From Solibacillus sp. R5-41 (lineage in GTDB: Bacteria > Bacillota > Bacilli > Bacillales_A > Planococcaceae): a DNA stretch of 64,000 nucleotides. A program made the translations under genes and the position numbers. Of this stretch, positions 8,946 through 17,232 are shown piece after piece. The stretch spans positions 1,728,001-1,792,000 of the forward strand of contig NZ_CP024123.1 of the NCBI RefSeq assembly GCF_002736105.1, in the 5' to 3' direction. A model generated the notes under the pieces. That model was not told the DNA's origin. It made no database searches and saw nothing but the letters and a program-made list of their open reading frames with translations. Position 1 is the first letter of the stretch. Every line of letters starts with the position of its first letter.

Positions 8946-9605
8946 ATGTATCAAGAGACAAATAAGATTGATTTAGTTCAAAAGGTTTTAAAAAACTGGA
9001 AAGGCTTTTTCATCCCATATGAGATGGCGTTAAATGAGTTGAAGAGTGATTTCAATATTATTGATCTTGAATGGAAATCGAAACACGGATACTCTCCCAT
9101 TGAGCATATGAAAACACGCATGAAAACTATTATGTCATTGGTTGAGAAGATTGAAAATAAAGAAATACCGCTGACTCAAGAATCTATTAAACAAGAAATA
9201 CGAGATATTGTTGGAGTACGAATTATCACTAGCTTTATTGATGATGTATATTTGCTGAAGGAACATATCGAGCAGCGTGAAGATATTCGCATGATTAGAG
9301 TAAAAGACTATATTAAAGAACCTAAAAAGAGTGGCTACAAAAGCCTTCATCTTGTTGTAGAAACGCAAGTCATCTTATCTAATGAAGTGATATGGGTTCC
9401 CGCGGAAATCCAAATCCGAACATCCGCTATGGATTTTTGGGCATCAACAGAACATAAACTCAACTATAAATATCAAGGTGAATCGATACCGGAAGAAGCT
9501 CAAAAACAATTAATTGAGCTATCCAATGCTTCCTCGTTACTGGACAAAGAAATGTCTAAATTAAGAATTCAACTACTATCTAGTGAAACAGATTCAAATG
9601 GATAA
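8946..9605 (+). CDS. Small alarmone synthetase (RelP/YwaC-like (p)ppGpp synthase)
   Basis: About 219 aa with only the synthetase domain of RelA/SpoT proteins: RDIVGVRIITSF, the substrate loop RVKDYIKEPKKSGYKSLH and the EIQIRTSAMDFWASTEHK motif. Such enzymes transfer pyrophosphate from ATP to GDP/GTP to make ppGpp; hydrolase and regulatory domains are absent. Length fits RelP/RelQ. ATG 8946 is chosen over GTG 8937 because AAGGGG lies eight bases upstream. It is the first intact cassette after the site at 8401, though ~500 bp of decayed sequence intervenes. No antitoxin-like partner is adjacent. Confidence 0.88.
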   Translation: MYQETNKIDLVQKVLKNWKGFFIPYEMALNELKSDFNIIDLEWKSKHGYSPIEHMKTRMKTIMSLVEKIENKEIPLTQESIKQEIRDIVGVRIITSFIDDVYLLKEHIEQREDIRMIRVKDYIKEPKKSGYKSLHLVVETQVILSNEVIWVPAEIQIRTSAMDFWASTEHKLNYKYQGESIPEEAQKQLIELSNASSLLDKEMSKLRIQLLSSETDSNG

Positions 9606-9610
9606 ATAAT

Positions 9611-9653
9611 GAAAACAGAGAAAATCTACTTGATAGGTTTTCTCTGTTTTTTG
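9611..9653 (+). terminator. Terminator of the alarmone synthetase gene
   Basis: AAAACAGAGAAAA pairs with TTTTCTCTGTTTT around a short loop, ending in T residues, six bases after the stop codon. Confidence 0.85.
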
Positions 9654-9847
9654 TTATTTCTATAATAGTTCTTAAAAACGGACATTTTACATTGAAGTGA
9701 CCCCTTAAACTTAGACACAGTTATTAACATTATTGACACTGGGAAATAACAATCTTATGAATAAGGACTATCATAAGATTCAATCTATGTTAGATGAAAT
9801 CTAATACACAGTACGACCATAATGTGTAATAAAAGAGAAGGTGCTTC

Positions 9848-9925
9848 TTCAACTAACGGGGGCTTTACTTCAATTAGGGGTTAAGCACCCTTTTCTTGTT
9901 CAACTAACGCAGCAGTTTAGTGTAT
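9848..9925 (+). repeat. Cassette site (B 9848-9873, A 9899-9925)
   Basis: B half AACTAACGGGGGCTTTACTT and A half AACTAACGCAGCAGTTTAGT. A terminator stem (AAGGTGCTT with AAGCACC, then TTTTC) encloses the B half, so the terminator is built around part of the recombination site. Confidence 0.75.
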
Positions 9926-10302
9926 GAAGAATCAATTGGAAAAAAGGATTTCAGAATGAGATATTTAATGTAGTTAAGGAGGCAGCGCCTTGAATGGATT
10001 TCACAAAATAATAGTGGTTATAAAGTTGAACTGTTTATAAAAAAGTCATGATGTTAATAAAAAAGATGAACCAGAATTTACCATCTCAATAAAGAAGGGG
10101 TTTCGGTTTTTCTTGTGGAATAAGAACCTATTAAATAATAATAAAGTTATACCATTAAAGGGCCATTTTCTTGAATAACACTCAATTTGTGATTTGAAGA
10201 TTTATCAAATAAATTATTCAATATCTTTTTATTTTCTGAAAATTATTTATATTATTATATATCCATGGTATATTTTTTAAAATTAGTAGAGGTGGGATTA
10301 TT
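9926..10302 (+). pseudogene. Gene-free stretch with a decayed cassette gene
   Basis: A frame reads WISQNNSGYKVELFIKK (about 9992-10045) and continues after a one-base shift as HDVNKKDEPEFTISIKKG and GFRFFLWNKNLLNNN, ending at about 10177. Start and family are not recognisable. A partial D-type element (GGGCCATTTTCTTGAATAA) overlaps the end at 10160. The remaining ~120 bp is AT-rich promoter-like sequence before the next gene. Confidence 0.4.
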
Positions 10303-10803
10303 ATGAAGAACAAAATGAATTATTTAATGGGACTAATATTGCTTGTGCCACTTGTCTTTGGTCTTTCAGCAGAAAATCAAGTTTCAGCGGCAAAAAATAT
10401 ATCAGTTGTAATCGATGGAGACCTCCAAGAATATCCTCATTCTCTTGTCATCAAAGAGGGAGAGACACTCATACCGTTCCGAGAAGCGTTTGAATTATTA
10501 GGTGCGAAGGTTACTTGGAATGGAAAAGATAAGACGCTAACTGCTAAAAAAGGAGATACTTATATTTGGGCCCAACTAGGAAATGGAAATATGGTAACTG
10601 ATCAAGATAATGGTCATAGAATTCAAAGATATTATTCTGCTTATCCTCAGAGAATTGATGGAATTATAATGGTTCCTGTTAAACTTTTTGAACAATTAGG
10701 TGCAACTGTTAGTTGGAATGCTAAAAATAAAACTATTCAAATAGAATCTGCAACTAGTAGGTTCAGAGAATTTATAGGATTGGGGACAACAGCAGGAGAA
10801 TAG
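10303..10803 (+). CDS. Secreted stalk-domain protein (copper amine oxidase N-like), C-terminally damaged
   Basis: Signal peptide at residues 1-30 (ends VSAA), then a copper-amine-oxidase N-terminal 'stalk' domain with the usual repeated pattern: LIPFREAFELLGAKVTWNGK.KTLTAKKG and MVPVKLFEQLGATVSWNAKNKTI. These domains are extracellular scaffolds without enzyme activity. The frame stops at 10801-10803, but coding-like sequence continues in other frames to about 10986 (ALKTRDGRSRVDFDIKIGG), so the original protein was longer and the present one is probably truncated. Confidence 0.75.
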   Translation: MKNKMNYLMGLILLVPLVFGLSAENQVSAAKNISVVIDGDLQEYPHSLVIKEGETLIPFREAFELLGAKVTWNGKDKTLTAKKGDTYIWAQLGNGNMVTDQDNGHRIQRYYSAYPQRIDGIIMVPVKLFEQLGATVSWNAKNKTIQIESATSRFREFIGLGTTAGE

Positions 10804-10986
10804 CAGTCGGATGAGGTATATAAAAAATAGAGCAACTTTCTAAGGTTTGAGCAAATGCACTTAAAACACGAGATGGAAGATCTAGAGTCGATTTTGATAT
10901 TAAAATTGGCGGTACGACAGCTAATATTATAGATGTAACTCAAACAAGCGAACCTGTCTCTTGCGATTTAAAGAAAACTCCATTTT
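10804..10986 (+). pseudogene. Out-of-frame tail of the stalk-domain gene
   Basis: After the stop at 10803 the sequence still reads protein-like: SDEVYKK, then in a shifted frame NALKTRDGRSRVDFDIKI, GGTTANIIDVTQT, ending KKTPF at 10986. At least two lesions separate it from the stalk domain. It records the original C-terminus. Confidence 0.5.
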
Positions 10987-11016
10987 GATCAATCTTTTTT
11001 CAAAATGGAGTTTTTG
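10975..11016 (+). terminator. Intrinsic terminator
   Basis: AAACTCCATTTTGA pairs with TCAAAATGGAGTTT, followed by TTTT. Confidence 0.85.
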
Positions 11017-11185
11017 CATTTGCTGTTAAATAAGGATTGAATAGCACTTTTTAATCAAACTTTATTCCAAAACATCATCTTTTTTTAGGTATGTCTTTAA
11101 TATATATATAAATTAGCAATAAATGGTTATTAAGTTAAATAGCGCTTTAGCAGAAAAAGGATGCCTTTAGGGTAGCCTTTTCTTC

Positions 11186-11282
11186 TTGAACTAACGGGGG
11201 CTTTAGTGCAACAAGCATTTCGGAAATTTTTCCAAACGACGCTTTGGGAATGTTTGTACCTCAACTAACTTAGCAAATTTCT
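11186..11282 (+). repeat. Cassette site (B 11186-11214, degenerate A 11260-11282)
   Basis: Clear B half (AACTAACGGGGGCTTTAGTG) and a worn A half (TCAACTAACTTAGCAAATTT). Between them is the C palindrome (CCAAACGACGCTTTGGGAA). A terminator-like GGATGCCTTTAGGGTAGCC precedes B at 11158. Confidence 0.65.
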
Positions 11283-11418
11283 AAGAATGAAGGAACTTTA
11301 TAAACCTTTATTGAATTAGTGTATTAGTAATAAAGGTTTTTGTAATTTTTAAAGGCTTAAGATTTCAACAATAAGCCTCTTGTGCGATATTTACTTTTAA
11401 AAAAGGAGTTATCAAAGA

Positions 11419-12261
11419 ATGAAAAAAGTGTTTTCAGGAATTTTACTTGTGATGATTCTAATCATTACATCATCACCTACTTATGCGGCGACCACTCAAA
11501 TAAAAATTGACGGTGTTACGATTGTATCCGATGTAAATCCCGAAAGTAGGAGTAACCGTACAATGGTTCCATTACGTGTCGTTAGTGAAAATTTAGGAGC
11601 CAACGTCAAATGGTCAGATTCGCAAGTCACGCTTACTAAAGGTGATATGAAAGTGATCTTGAAACTTAATAGTAATAAAGTGGTGAAAAACGGCAAAACG
11701 GAAATTCTTGATGTAAAACCATACATGAAGAAGAATCGTACTTTTGTTCCGATGCGTTTTATTGCTGAAACATTTGGCAGTAACGTTGATTACAAAAATG
11801 GCACAGTGACGATTGATACAAAACCATTCGTTATAGATGGTGTAATAGTAAAAGCATTGCAAGAGGAATATCATGCAACAATGGGTGGAGTAGTACAGCA
11901 AATTAATGGAAATGGTTATAACGAAGCTATTTATAATGTTTTTGTAGAAAATAAAGGAAGTAAAGTGGAAGCTCCTGCTAATTATACGTGGATGAGCCAT
12001 CCTTTAACTGGCGAATATTATAAAGGTGGTCAATATGATTTTCTAGATGAAGAAGGGAACAGCGTAGTACGTTTTGATATTTATAATTTAGTTCGAGGTT
12101 ATGATGAAAAGTTGCCCATTCCACCCCAAACTTTGATTCATGTGCCCACTGAAGATCAATGGTATTTGTTTAGTGACCCCGCGAGACGAGCCATTTATCA
12201 ATTAGTTGATAAAGCTGCGGAGAACGGCTTTATAACGGTTATTAGTAATACAGTTCCATAA
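11419..12261 (+). CDS. Secreted stalk-domain protein (copper amine oxidase N-like)
   Basis: 280 aa: signal peptide (residues 1-24, ends TYAA), then a stalk domain over about residues 28-135 with two copies of the MVPLRVVSENLGANVKWSD / VPMRFIAETFGSNVDYKNG pattern, then a ~145-residue C-terminal region of unknown function. Probably attached to or acting at the cell envelope. ATG after AAAAGGAG at normal spacing. It follows the site at 11186-11282. Related to the gene at 10303 only through the stalk domain. Confidence 0.8.
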   Translation: MKKVFSGILLVMILIITSSPTYAATTQIKIDGVTIVSDVNPESRSNRTMVPLRVVSENLGANVKWSDSQVTLTKGDMKVILKLNSNKVVKNGKTEILDVKPYMKKNRTFVPMRFIAETFGSNVDYKNGTVTIDTKPFVIDGVIVKALQEEYHATMGGVVQQINGNGYNEAIYNVFVENKGSKVEAPANYTWMSHPLTGEYYKGGQYDFLDEEGNSVVRFDIYNLVRGYDEKLPIPPQTLIHVPTEDQWYLFSDPARRAIYQLVDKAAENGFITVISNTVP

Positions 12262-12278
12262 AGTAGACAAAGGTGTTT

Positions 12279-12313
12279 TCTTATTGTGTTAACAGGTGCT
12301 TTAGAGCAATAAG
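12279..12313 (+). repeat. Degenerate half-site B
   Basis: TTATTGTGTTAACAGGTGCT followed by TTAGAGCAATAAGG keeps the layout of B (arms TTATTG and CAATAAGG) with many changes. It is followed by the C-type element CGTTCCCAAA and a terminator. Confidence 0.5.
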
Positions 12314-12373
12314 GATTTATAGCGTATACAAAATAAACCTAAATAACGTTCCCAAATGAAAGTTAGGGAATAA

Positions 12374-12408
12374 CCCCCCCATTCAATTGTATGGGGGGCT
12401 TTTTTTTG
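12374..12408 (+). terminator. Terminator linked to the CGTTCCCAAA element
   Basis: CCCCCCATTCAATTG / TATGGGGGG arms plus a run of eight T. Near-identical C-rich hairpins follow the same CGTTCCCAAA motif at 45458 and 46371. Confidence 0.85.
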
Positions 12409-12542
12409 ATAATAAAGTAAGCGTTAGTTTTAAAATATAAATACAAATCATAATTTTATAAAATTATTTTTATAAAATGTATAATTAAACTTTACTTTTT
12501 TCTAGTTATGATTTATTATGTTAAATATAGGGAGGTGGTCAT

Positions 12543-12779
12543 GTGAAAGAGAGCTTTGGTGATTCAATCGTAAACAAGGTATATGAGTTTAGAGTGTTAA
12601 AGCGGTTGTCTCAAAAGGATCTGGCAGATGCAGTTGGTGTCTCCAAACAAACTATTTTTGTTATGGAAAAGAATAATTACTCACCATCTTTAGTATTAGC
12701 CTATAGAATTGCAAATTTTTTTGAAGTAGATATTAATGAAATATTTTCATATATAGGAGAGGAAGATAACAATGATTGA
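12543..12779 (+). CDS. XRE-family HTH regulator (YozG-like)
   Basis: 78-aa Cro/C1-type DNA-binding protein. The helix-turn-helix covers about residues 12-65 (LSQKDLADAVGVSKQTIFVMEKN, a strong HTH). GTG 12543 is preceded by GGGAGGTGG. Its end overlaps the start of the next gene by several bases, so the pair is coupled; such small regulators commonly accompany a small membrane protein. Confidence 0.88.
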   Translation: MKESFGDSIVNKVYEFRVLKRLSQKDLADAVGVSKQTIFVMEKNNYSPSLVLAYRIANFFEVDINEIFSYIGEEDNND

Positions 12780-13101
12780 TGTATTAGACAGATGGATGCT
12801 TGAAAGCGTAGTAAATTTTAATATTTTCGTAGGGATTATGACAGTTATTTATATTGGTTCTTTGCTGGTTCTATTTTATGTGGGAAAGAAGTTTGGTAAA
12901 CCAGACGAAAGAACAAATGCTATATATTTAAAAATCATGTCTAGTATGTTTTCTACCCAATTGATAATGACGGGTGTGTTTATTTCATTAGTTGACAATG
13001 ATATCCAAAATTTTCGCCAGTTCTTATTATTATTCCAAGCGATTGTATTCCTTGTAGGTGCAATAAGTGCTTTCAGACTATACAAAAAAGATTTCAATTA
13101 A
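12772..13101 (+). CDS. Small membrane protein paired with an HTH regulator (DUF2178/DUF3796-like)
   Basis: 109 aa with an N-terminal amphipathic start and three to four hydrophobic helices (about residues 15-38, 58-75, 80-100), separated by the charged loop KKFGKPDERTNAIYLK. The KPDERT loop and the coupling to a YozG-type regulator match small membrane proteins found with such regulators in bacilli. Starts inside the regulator's last codons. Exact DUF assignment is uncertain. Confidence 0.7.
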   Translation: MIDVLDRWMLESVVNFNIFVGIMTVIYIGSLLVLFYVGKKFGKPDERTNAIYLKIMSSMFSTQLIMTGVFISLVDNDIQNFRQFLLLFQAIVFLVGAISAFRLYKKDFN

Positions 13102-13143
13102 AAATTTAGACAATGAGCTGCCTTTTTGGTAGCTTTTTTTATT

Positions 13144-13239
13144 AAAGTAACAGGTGTAACGGGGTACTTTACTTGAAGATCATTGAGTTGCATATGCAGC
13201 TCTTTTTTCTTATTGAACTAACGAAGCAGTTTAGTGCAA
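13144..13239 (+). repeat. Cassette site (B-like 13144-13175, A 13213-13239)
   Basis: B is altered (AAAGTAACAGGTGTAACGGG) but keeps CTTTACTTGAAGATCATTGA, followed by the hairpin GAGTTGCATATGCAGCTC with a T run (a terminator), then a good A half (AACTAACGAAGCAGTTTAGT). Confidence 0.7.
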
Positions 13240-13383
13240 CAAGGAGTACCTTCAGAATTATGGGGATTTACAACGCTAAGTTAAGAAATATGACCAAAAG
13301 TGCTTTGGGGATGTTTTTATTTAAAAAAGGATTTAGAAGGTTTTAATTGAATCTAATTCATTGAGGGTGAAGGGATTGAATAA

Positions 13384-13827
13384 ATGAAAAAAATTATAGT
13401 TGGAATAATTATAGTTGGAATTTTAGGAATTGGGATTTATCTATATTACTCGGAGTCAACTTATTCTGCGACGGATGTTTTAAAGCGTGCCGATTTTAGT
13501 GTAGAAGAACAATCCGTGGAGTTGTTAAAGTTTCAGTATGGTAAGAAAGCAGAAGAATTACTTGCTCCGATTGAATTAACAGGTAAAACTCAGAAAGAAT
13601 TGATAAAGGCTTTTGAAAAATCTAAATTTAAGAAATTTAAAAGAGGCGGTTCAGTAAATCTCGATAATGAATACTGGATGAGAATCACTCTGAATACAGG
13701 TTATGGAATGTTTATGGATGTTACCAATAAAGGGATAGCGGTTGAAGACAATAGAGGTTCATTCGACAGATATTTATTTGAAGATGATGAATTTTTCAGT
13801 ATTTTAGAAGAAGCAATGACAGAATAA
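13384..13827 (+). CDS. Membrane-anchored hypothetical protein
   Basis: 147 aa: one N-terminal helix (IIVGIIIVGILGIGIYLYY) and a soluble outer domain rich in Lys/Glu. Probably anchored with the domain outside. No family recognised. Preceded by TGAGGGTGAAGGG. Single-gene cassette between A at 13213 and B at 13861. Confidence 0.65.
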   Translation: MKKIIVGIIIVGILGIGIYLYYSESTYSATDVLKRADFSVEEQSVELLKFQYGKKAEELLAPIELTGKTQKELIKAFEKSKFKKFKRGGSVNLDNEYWMRITLNTGYGMFMDVTNKGIAVEDNRGSFDRYLFEDDEFFSILEEAMTE

Positions 13828-13860
13828 AAAAACTATAGATAAACTAGAAAGAAGTTCTTA

Positions 13861-13885
13861 TTAAACTAACGGGGGCTTTAGTTGC
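13861..13885 (+). repeat. Half-site B
   Basis: TTAAACTAACGGGGGCTTTA then GTTGCA. No A partner follows; the next A-type sequence is 1.8 kb away at 15690, beyond two minus-strand genes. Confidence 0.75.
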
Positions 13886-13926
13886 ATAAAATTAACCACA
13901 CTTTTATAAAAAATAGTCGATTAAAT

Positions 13927-13968
13927 AAGAGCGTATTTTGAACAAAGTTTTTTCAAAATACGCTCTTT
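13927..13968. terminator. Bidirectional terminator
   Basis: AAGAGCGTATTTTGAA pairs with TTCAAAATACGCTCTT; T residues follow on the plus strand and A residues precede it, so it can serve both the plus-strand cassette and the minus-strand TetR gene. Confidence 0.85.
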
Positions 13969-14119
13969 ATATTTGTATTTATAACAAAGTTAAAACATCT
14001 ATTTGAACGATTGGATGCAAAAAAGCACTTAAAATAGGTGCAATTTATCTCTAAAAGTTACAAAGATAGCCCCGTGAATTGCACTACGGTAATAAACATA
14101 CTGTGCTTGATAGCTTTAA

Positions 14120-14718
14120 TTAAATATTTTCTCCTATTCCATACCAAAGCATGTTAACAAGACGCTGTGACTCGGTCTTTGGATCAACGTGTTCATTATT
14201 CATGATTAGTTCCCCAGTTCGTTGACCTATAAATGCTTGATATGCAAAAGTTACATCGTTAGCGCTAATGCATTTTCTAATCTCACCTGAACTTTTCCCC
14301 ATATTTGCTACTTCATAAACCTGCTGGAAATTTTGAGTCTTCCAATCAACGAGCTTTTCAGCTAATTTTTCAGATAATACTGGTGTGGCTTGAAAGAGTA
14401 TTCTATATGAAGCCTTGTTTTTTTGTATTTTGTATATTAAATCCTCTGCAAGAAACTCAAGCCGTTCCTTACATGTGTCTCCCTGTATCCTAATCTCTCG
14501 TGCCTCAAAGGCCACCCTTTCAACCATGCAATTAACATCTCTTCCTTATTGGAATAATATTCATAAAGTGTTGTACGGGCTATGTTACATGCCTTAGCTA
14601 TATCATCCATTAAAATCGAACTATAGCTATAATTGGAAAACAGTTCAAGTGCTACATCCAATATTTGCTTTTTTCGCTCGTCAGCAGATTTTCTTTCTCT
14701 TACCAATATTTTCACCAT
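14120..14718 (-). pseudogene. TetR-family regulator, frameshifted
   Basis: The N-terminal half (14718 down to about 14520) carries a typical TetR HTH: RKKQILDVALELFSNYSYSS, then MDDIAKACNIARTTLYEYYSNKEEML. The ligand-binding half (about 14527 down to 14120) is in another frame, so a single shift within TGGTTGAAAGGG near 14515 breaks the protein. Start overlaps the end of the upstream hydrolase gene by seven bases, forming a two-gene minus-strand operon. Confidence 0.8.
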
Positions 14719-15503
14719 CCAATCTGAACAAGGAAATCATATAAAAGTTCATCAAATTTCTCTCTTTGGCAGAGATTTGTAGGATCGAACGAATTTTCAA
14801 CTATCTTAAGCTCGGAATCTGGTACGACTCCTATCGAGCGCTCCATATATTTGACGCCCACCTTTGTTCCATTTCCTACAATTCCGAGTGTTGGACAATT
14901 TACACCCATTAAATAATCTGTATGATTCGCATTATTTATCGCCAACCGTTGTAGCATAACTTCATGCTTCCTCATATTTCTAACTATATTAACTAGGTGT
15001 TTTTGAGCCAAGGGCCATTTCTTATATTGTGCCTTTATAGGAGATACCATCCATGAAGAGGGTAAGTAATACGCCCAAATGGTTGCATACTGAGAGGCCA
15101 TTAGAAAGAATTCTTTAGGACCCACAATTTTTGTGTCCCCGAAGGAATCAACGATAACCATTGCCTCTACAAGTTCAGGATACCTAAGTACAAAATGATA
15201 TGTAAATACCCCTCCATAAGACACGCCACAAAATACAGCTTTCTCTATACCAAGGGACTTCAGAAGCGTTGCTATGTCATCATTCTGCCTATCAAGAATA
15301 GACTTTACAGGTCCGGTAAGTTTCCCAGATTTTCCGTTTCCACGAGTATCTGGACATATAACTCTGTGTGTTTTACTGAAAGTTTCAATTTGAGGTTCAA
15401 ACATTGTATGTGATGCACCAAGGCCGTGAATGAAAACTATTGGAGTTCCCTCACCCTCATCAACATAGAATATTTGTGTATTGTTTATAGAAGCGATTGG
15501 CAT
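14712..15503 (-). CDS. Alpha/beta-hydrolase
   Basis: 263-aa alpha/beta-hydrolase fold enzyme: IVFIHGLGASH (oxyanion loop) near residue 23, catalytic-serine elbow GVSYGG near 97, VDSFGD after strand 6. The C-terminal catalytic His expected near residue 240 is not obvious (IVENSFDPTNLCQREKF), so activity is uncertain. Related enzymes are esterases or haloalkane/peroxidase-like hydrolases. Preceded by AAGGAGGATC. Cotranscribed with the broken TetR gene. Confidence 0.78.
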   Translation of the reverse strand: MPIASINNTQIFYVDEGEGTPIVFIHGLGASHTMFEPQIETFSKTHRVICPDTRGNGKSGKLTGPVKSILDRQNDDIATLLKSLGIEKAVFCGVSYGGVFTYHFVLRYPELVEAMVIVDSFGDTKIVGPKEFFLMASQYATIWAYYLPSSWMVSPIKAQYKKWPLAQKHLVNIVRNMRKHEVMLQRLAINNANHTDYLMGVNCPTLGIVGNGTKVGVKYMERSIGVVPDSELKIVENSFDPTNLCQREKFDELLYDFLVQIGW

Positions 15504-15546
15504 ATTGATCCTCCTTTTCTTAAAATATTACTGACGCGGTGTCGGT

Positions 15547-15614
15547 ATTTGCGGTGAAAAACCCTCTATTCGTTTATCAGCTTCAAACAAAGTCCATGCT
15601 TTTGACAGTAACAA
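15547..15614 (-). pseudogene. 5' remnant of the cassette-array recombinase gene
   Basis: 68 bases matching the first ~22 codons of the recombinase at 23908 (offset 8294), including the TTG start, followed by an equally conserved upstream region to 15690. About three mismatches in ~145 bp. Left of 15547 the sequence is unrelated, so the rest of the gene has been lost. Confidence 0.85.
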
Positions 15615-15712
15615 TTCTATTCCCCCTAATAAAGTGATATTAATGGAATTATTACCAATTTAATAGAATAATAGACATATAGAATGTTTTTACTAACGGG
15701 GCAGGTTAGCAT
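15615..15712. promoter_or_regulatory. Second copy of the recombinase upstream region with attI-like half-site
   Basis: Copy of 23909-24006: ribosome site, AT-rich promoter region, then TTTTTACTAACGGG. Here the half-site is intact (ACTAACGGGGCAGGTTAG at 15692-15709) and directly abuts the DUF4083 cassette, as an attI next to its first cassette would. Confidence 0.6.
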
Positions 15713-15733
15713 GAATAATGAGGAGGGATTATC

Positions 15734-15937
15734 ATAGACGCAATTCTACAGTTTATTCCAATAATTATTGTATTTGGACTGATTTTATTATTTGGTTTTT
15801 CTTTTACTCTCTTTATAAGAATGTTGCTTATCAATTCTTCAGCGAGAAGTAATAAGTCTAATAAGTTGGAACAAAAACTCGATATGCTAATAGAACAAAA
15901 TGAAAAGATAATTTCATTATTAAAAGAGAGAAAATAG
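15734..15937 (+). CDS. DUF4083-like small membrane protein with an ATA start
   Basis: 67 codons: an N-terminal helix (QFIPIIIVFGLILLFGFSF), SARSNKSNK, then a coiled-coil-like tail (LEQKLDMLIEQNEKIISLL). Layout matches DUF4083 proteins of bacilli. A strong AGGAGG at 15721-15726 lies seven bases before an ATA at 15734, where ATG would be expected; the upstream in-frame codons are ATC and ATT. Either a rare start or a start-codon mutation. First gene after the duplicated attI-like site. Confidence 0.6.
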   Translation: MDAILQFIPIIIVFGLILLFGFSFTLFIRMLLINSSARSNKSNKLEQKLDMLIEQNEKIISLLKERK

Positions 15938-15944
15938 TTTCTTA

Positions 15945-15971
15945 TTCAACTAACGAAGCAGTTTAGTCCAA
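15945..15971 (+). repeat. Half-site A without a B partner
   Basis: TTCAACTAACGAAGCAGTTT then AGTCCAA, eight bases after the DUF4083 stop codon. The cassette lacks the B half and terminator. Confidence 0.75.
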
Positions 15972-16290
15972 TAAGGAATTCCATTTTTATAATGAATTTA
16001 ATATTAGTTTCGGTGAACCGTACCATAAGTAAGTGAGGTTTTTAGAATTGGGAAAGATCTTGTCTCTACTGTAGATAAAGTGTAAGTATAAAAAGGTAGT
16101 AGCTAGAGTTGGTAACTCACATAGTACTTTCCTTTTTCAATCAGTTAGAAGCACATAAAATTTATTATATACTTACAGAAATTTGACAGGCATATTCAGA
16201 TAAAATGAATATGTCTATTTTTTATGTAATAAAAATTTTTTGTAACGGAATACAAGTTCAATAGTTATATAAGTGAAGGGAGTGAAAGCT
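15972..16290. other. Gene-free stretch
   Basis: AT-rich, with a weak inverted repeat (AAGGTAGTA and TAGTACTTTCCTT, about 16093-16137). TGTAAC at about 16241, upstream of the truncated sigma gene, resembles an ECF-type -35 element. No coding frame seen. Confidence 0.35.
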
Positions 16291-16467
16291 ATGGACTTTG
16301 AGGAAATCTATCAAGCGTATTTTCATGATGTGTATATATATATGAAATCATTATCGATAGATGAAAATATTGCGGAAGAAATAACGCAAGAAACGTTTTT
16401 TAAAGCATTAAAGTCCATTCATCGATTTGATGGGAAAAAGGATATTCGGGCCTGGCTATTGGGATGA
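16291..16467 (+). pseudogene. Truncated sigma-70 family (ECF) factor
   Basis: Encodes only region 2: MDFEEIYQAYFHDVYIYMKS, ENIAEEITQETFFKALKSIH, then FDGKKDIRAWLLG and stop. ECF factors need regions 2 and 4 (about 170 aa), so this 58-codon piece cannot be a normal sigma factor. ATG after AAGGGAGTG. At about 16448 it joins a fibronectin-type fragment, marking an illegitimate junction. Confidence 0.75.
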
Positions 16468-16911
16468 TTATGGGGAAGAGGGTTTGAAATACCATATCTA
16501 TATGAATGATGATCTAATCGACTCCACCGATACCAATCATGTATCACTTACAGGCCTTAAGCCTGATACACTTTATAAGATGCGTGTAACGTTTGTTATT
16601 CGTGAAGAGGAGATTATGGCGTTCGACGATTATTCTACAACGACACTTCCAATATATTCTTAGGATATGGAAGTTAATTACAAATCGATTACCGTAGTCT
16701 GGGATTCTTATGAAGAAAAATAAATCAAGCGTTATCTGAATATGAAGAGGTTGATCCAAGCATTATCGACTCTCTTGAAGAGCCTCATTATACCTGGAGG
16801 GAACTGAGTGCTAACACATCCTATAACCTTCGGATAGAAGTCTGGGATGAGCAGATCTTATTGGCGGCAAGCGATATTACTGCAAAAATAGTAGTGCGGC
16901 CGGATCTATAG
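16450..16911 (+). pseudogene. Fibronectin type III repeat remnant
   Basis: The first frame (to 16663) reads like an FN3 repeat: YWDDYGEEGLKYHIYMNDDL, then HVSLTGLKPDTLYKMRVT. A second, broken repeat follows: DMEVNYKSITVVWDSYEE, a stop, then a shifted frame with TWRELSANTSYNLRIEVWDE, ending RPDL at 16911. FN3 repeats are extracellular spacers. Base composition is richer in G+C than the cassettes around it. Confidence 0.6.
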
Positions 16912-17232
16912 CGAGATCCGGAGAGGGCAGCTACCGATTATGGAGAACCTCCATACAACTCCAAAAGTGGAATCTCTGTGGTGTGATACACTAGATTCCG
17001 CTTTTTCCAAGTAATCTAACCTACATGCGGAGATTTGTAGATGCTTCGGGGTATTTGTAACCGGTTAGGGGACAGCCGCATCCAGTAGGCGCAGTTGGCC
17101 AATCTTGATATTCACTCTCATTTATTGTCGAAACCAGGAATGTACGTTATAATTCAATATTATGTTTGGAAAATCCTGGTTCGGCACTTTGTCGATGACT
17201 CCGGAGTTTGTAAGTGAAGGGAGGTGATGATC
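16912..17232. other. Gene-free, GC-richer stretch
   Basis: Sequence joining the FN3 remnant to the next gene. It contains GAGATCCGGAGAGGGCAGCT-type GC-rich text and a hairpin around TGGAATCTCTGTGGTGTGAT / CTAGATTCCG. No convincing frame. Composition suggests the same donor as 16450-17680. Confidence 0.3.

Noticed and set aside
14305-14597. Plus-strand frames opposite the TetR gene
   Set aside because: Shadow frames of the frameshifted minus-strand TetR gene, without ribosome sites.
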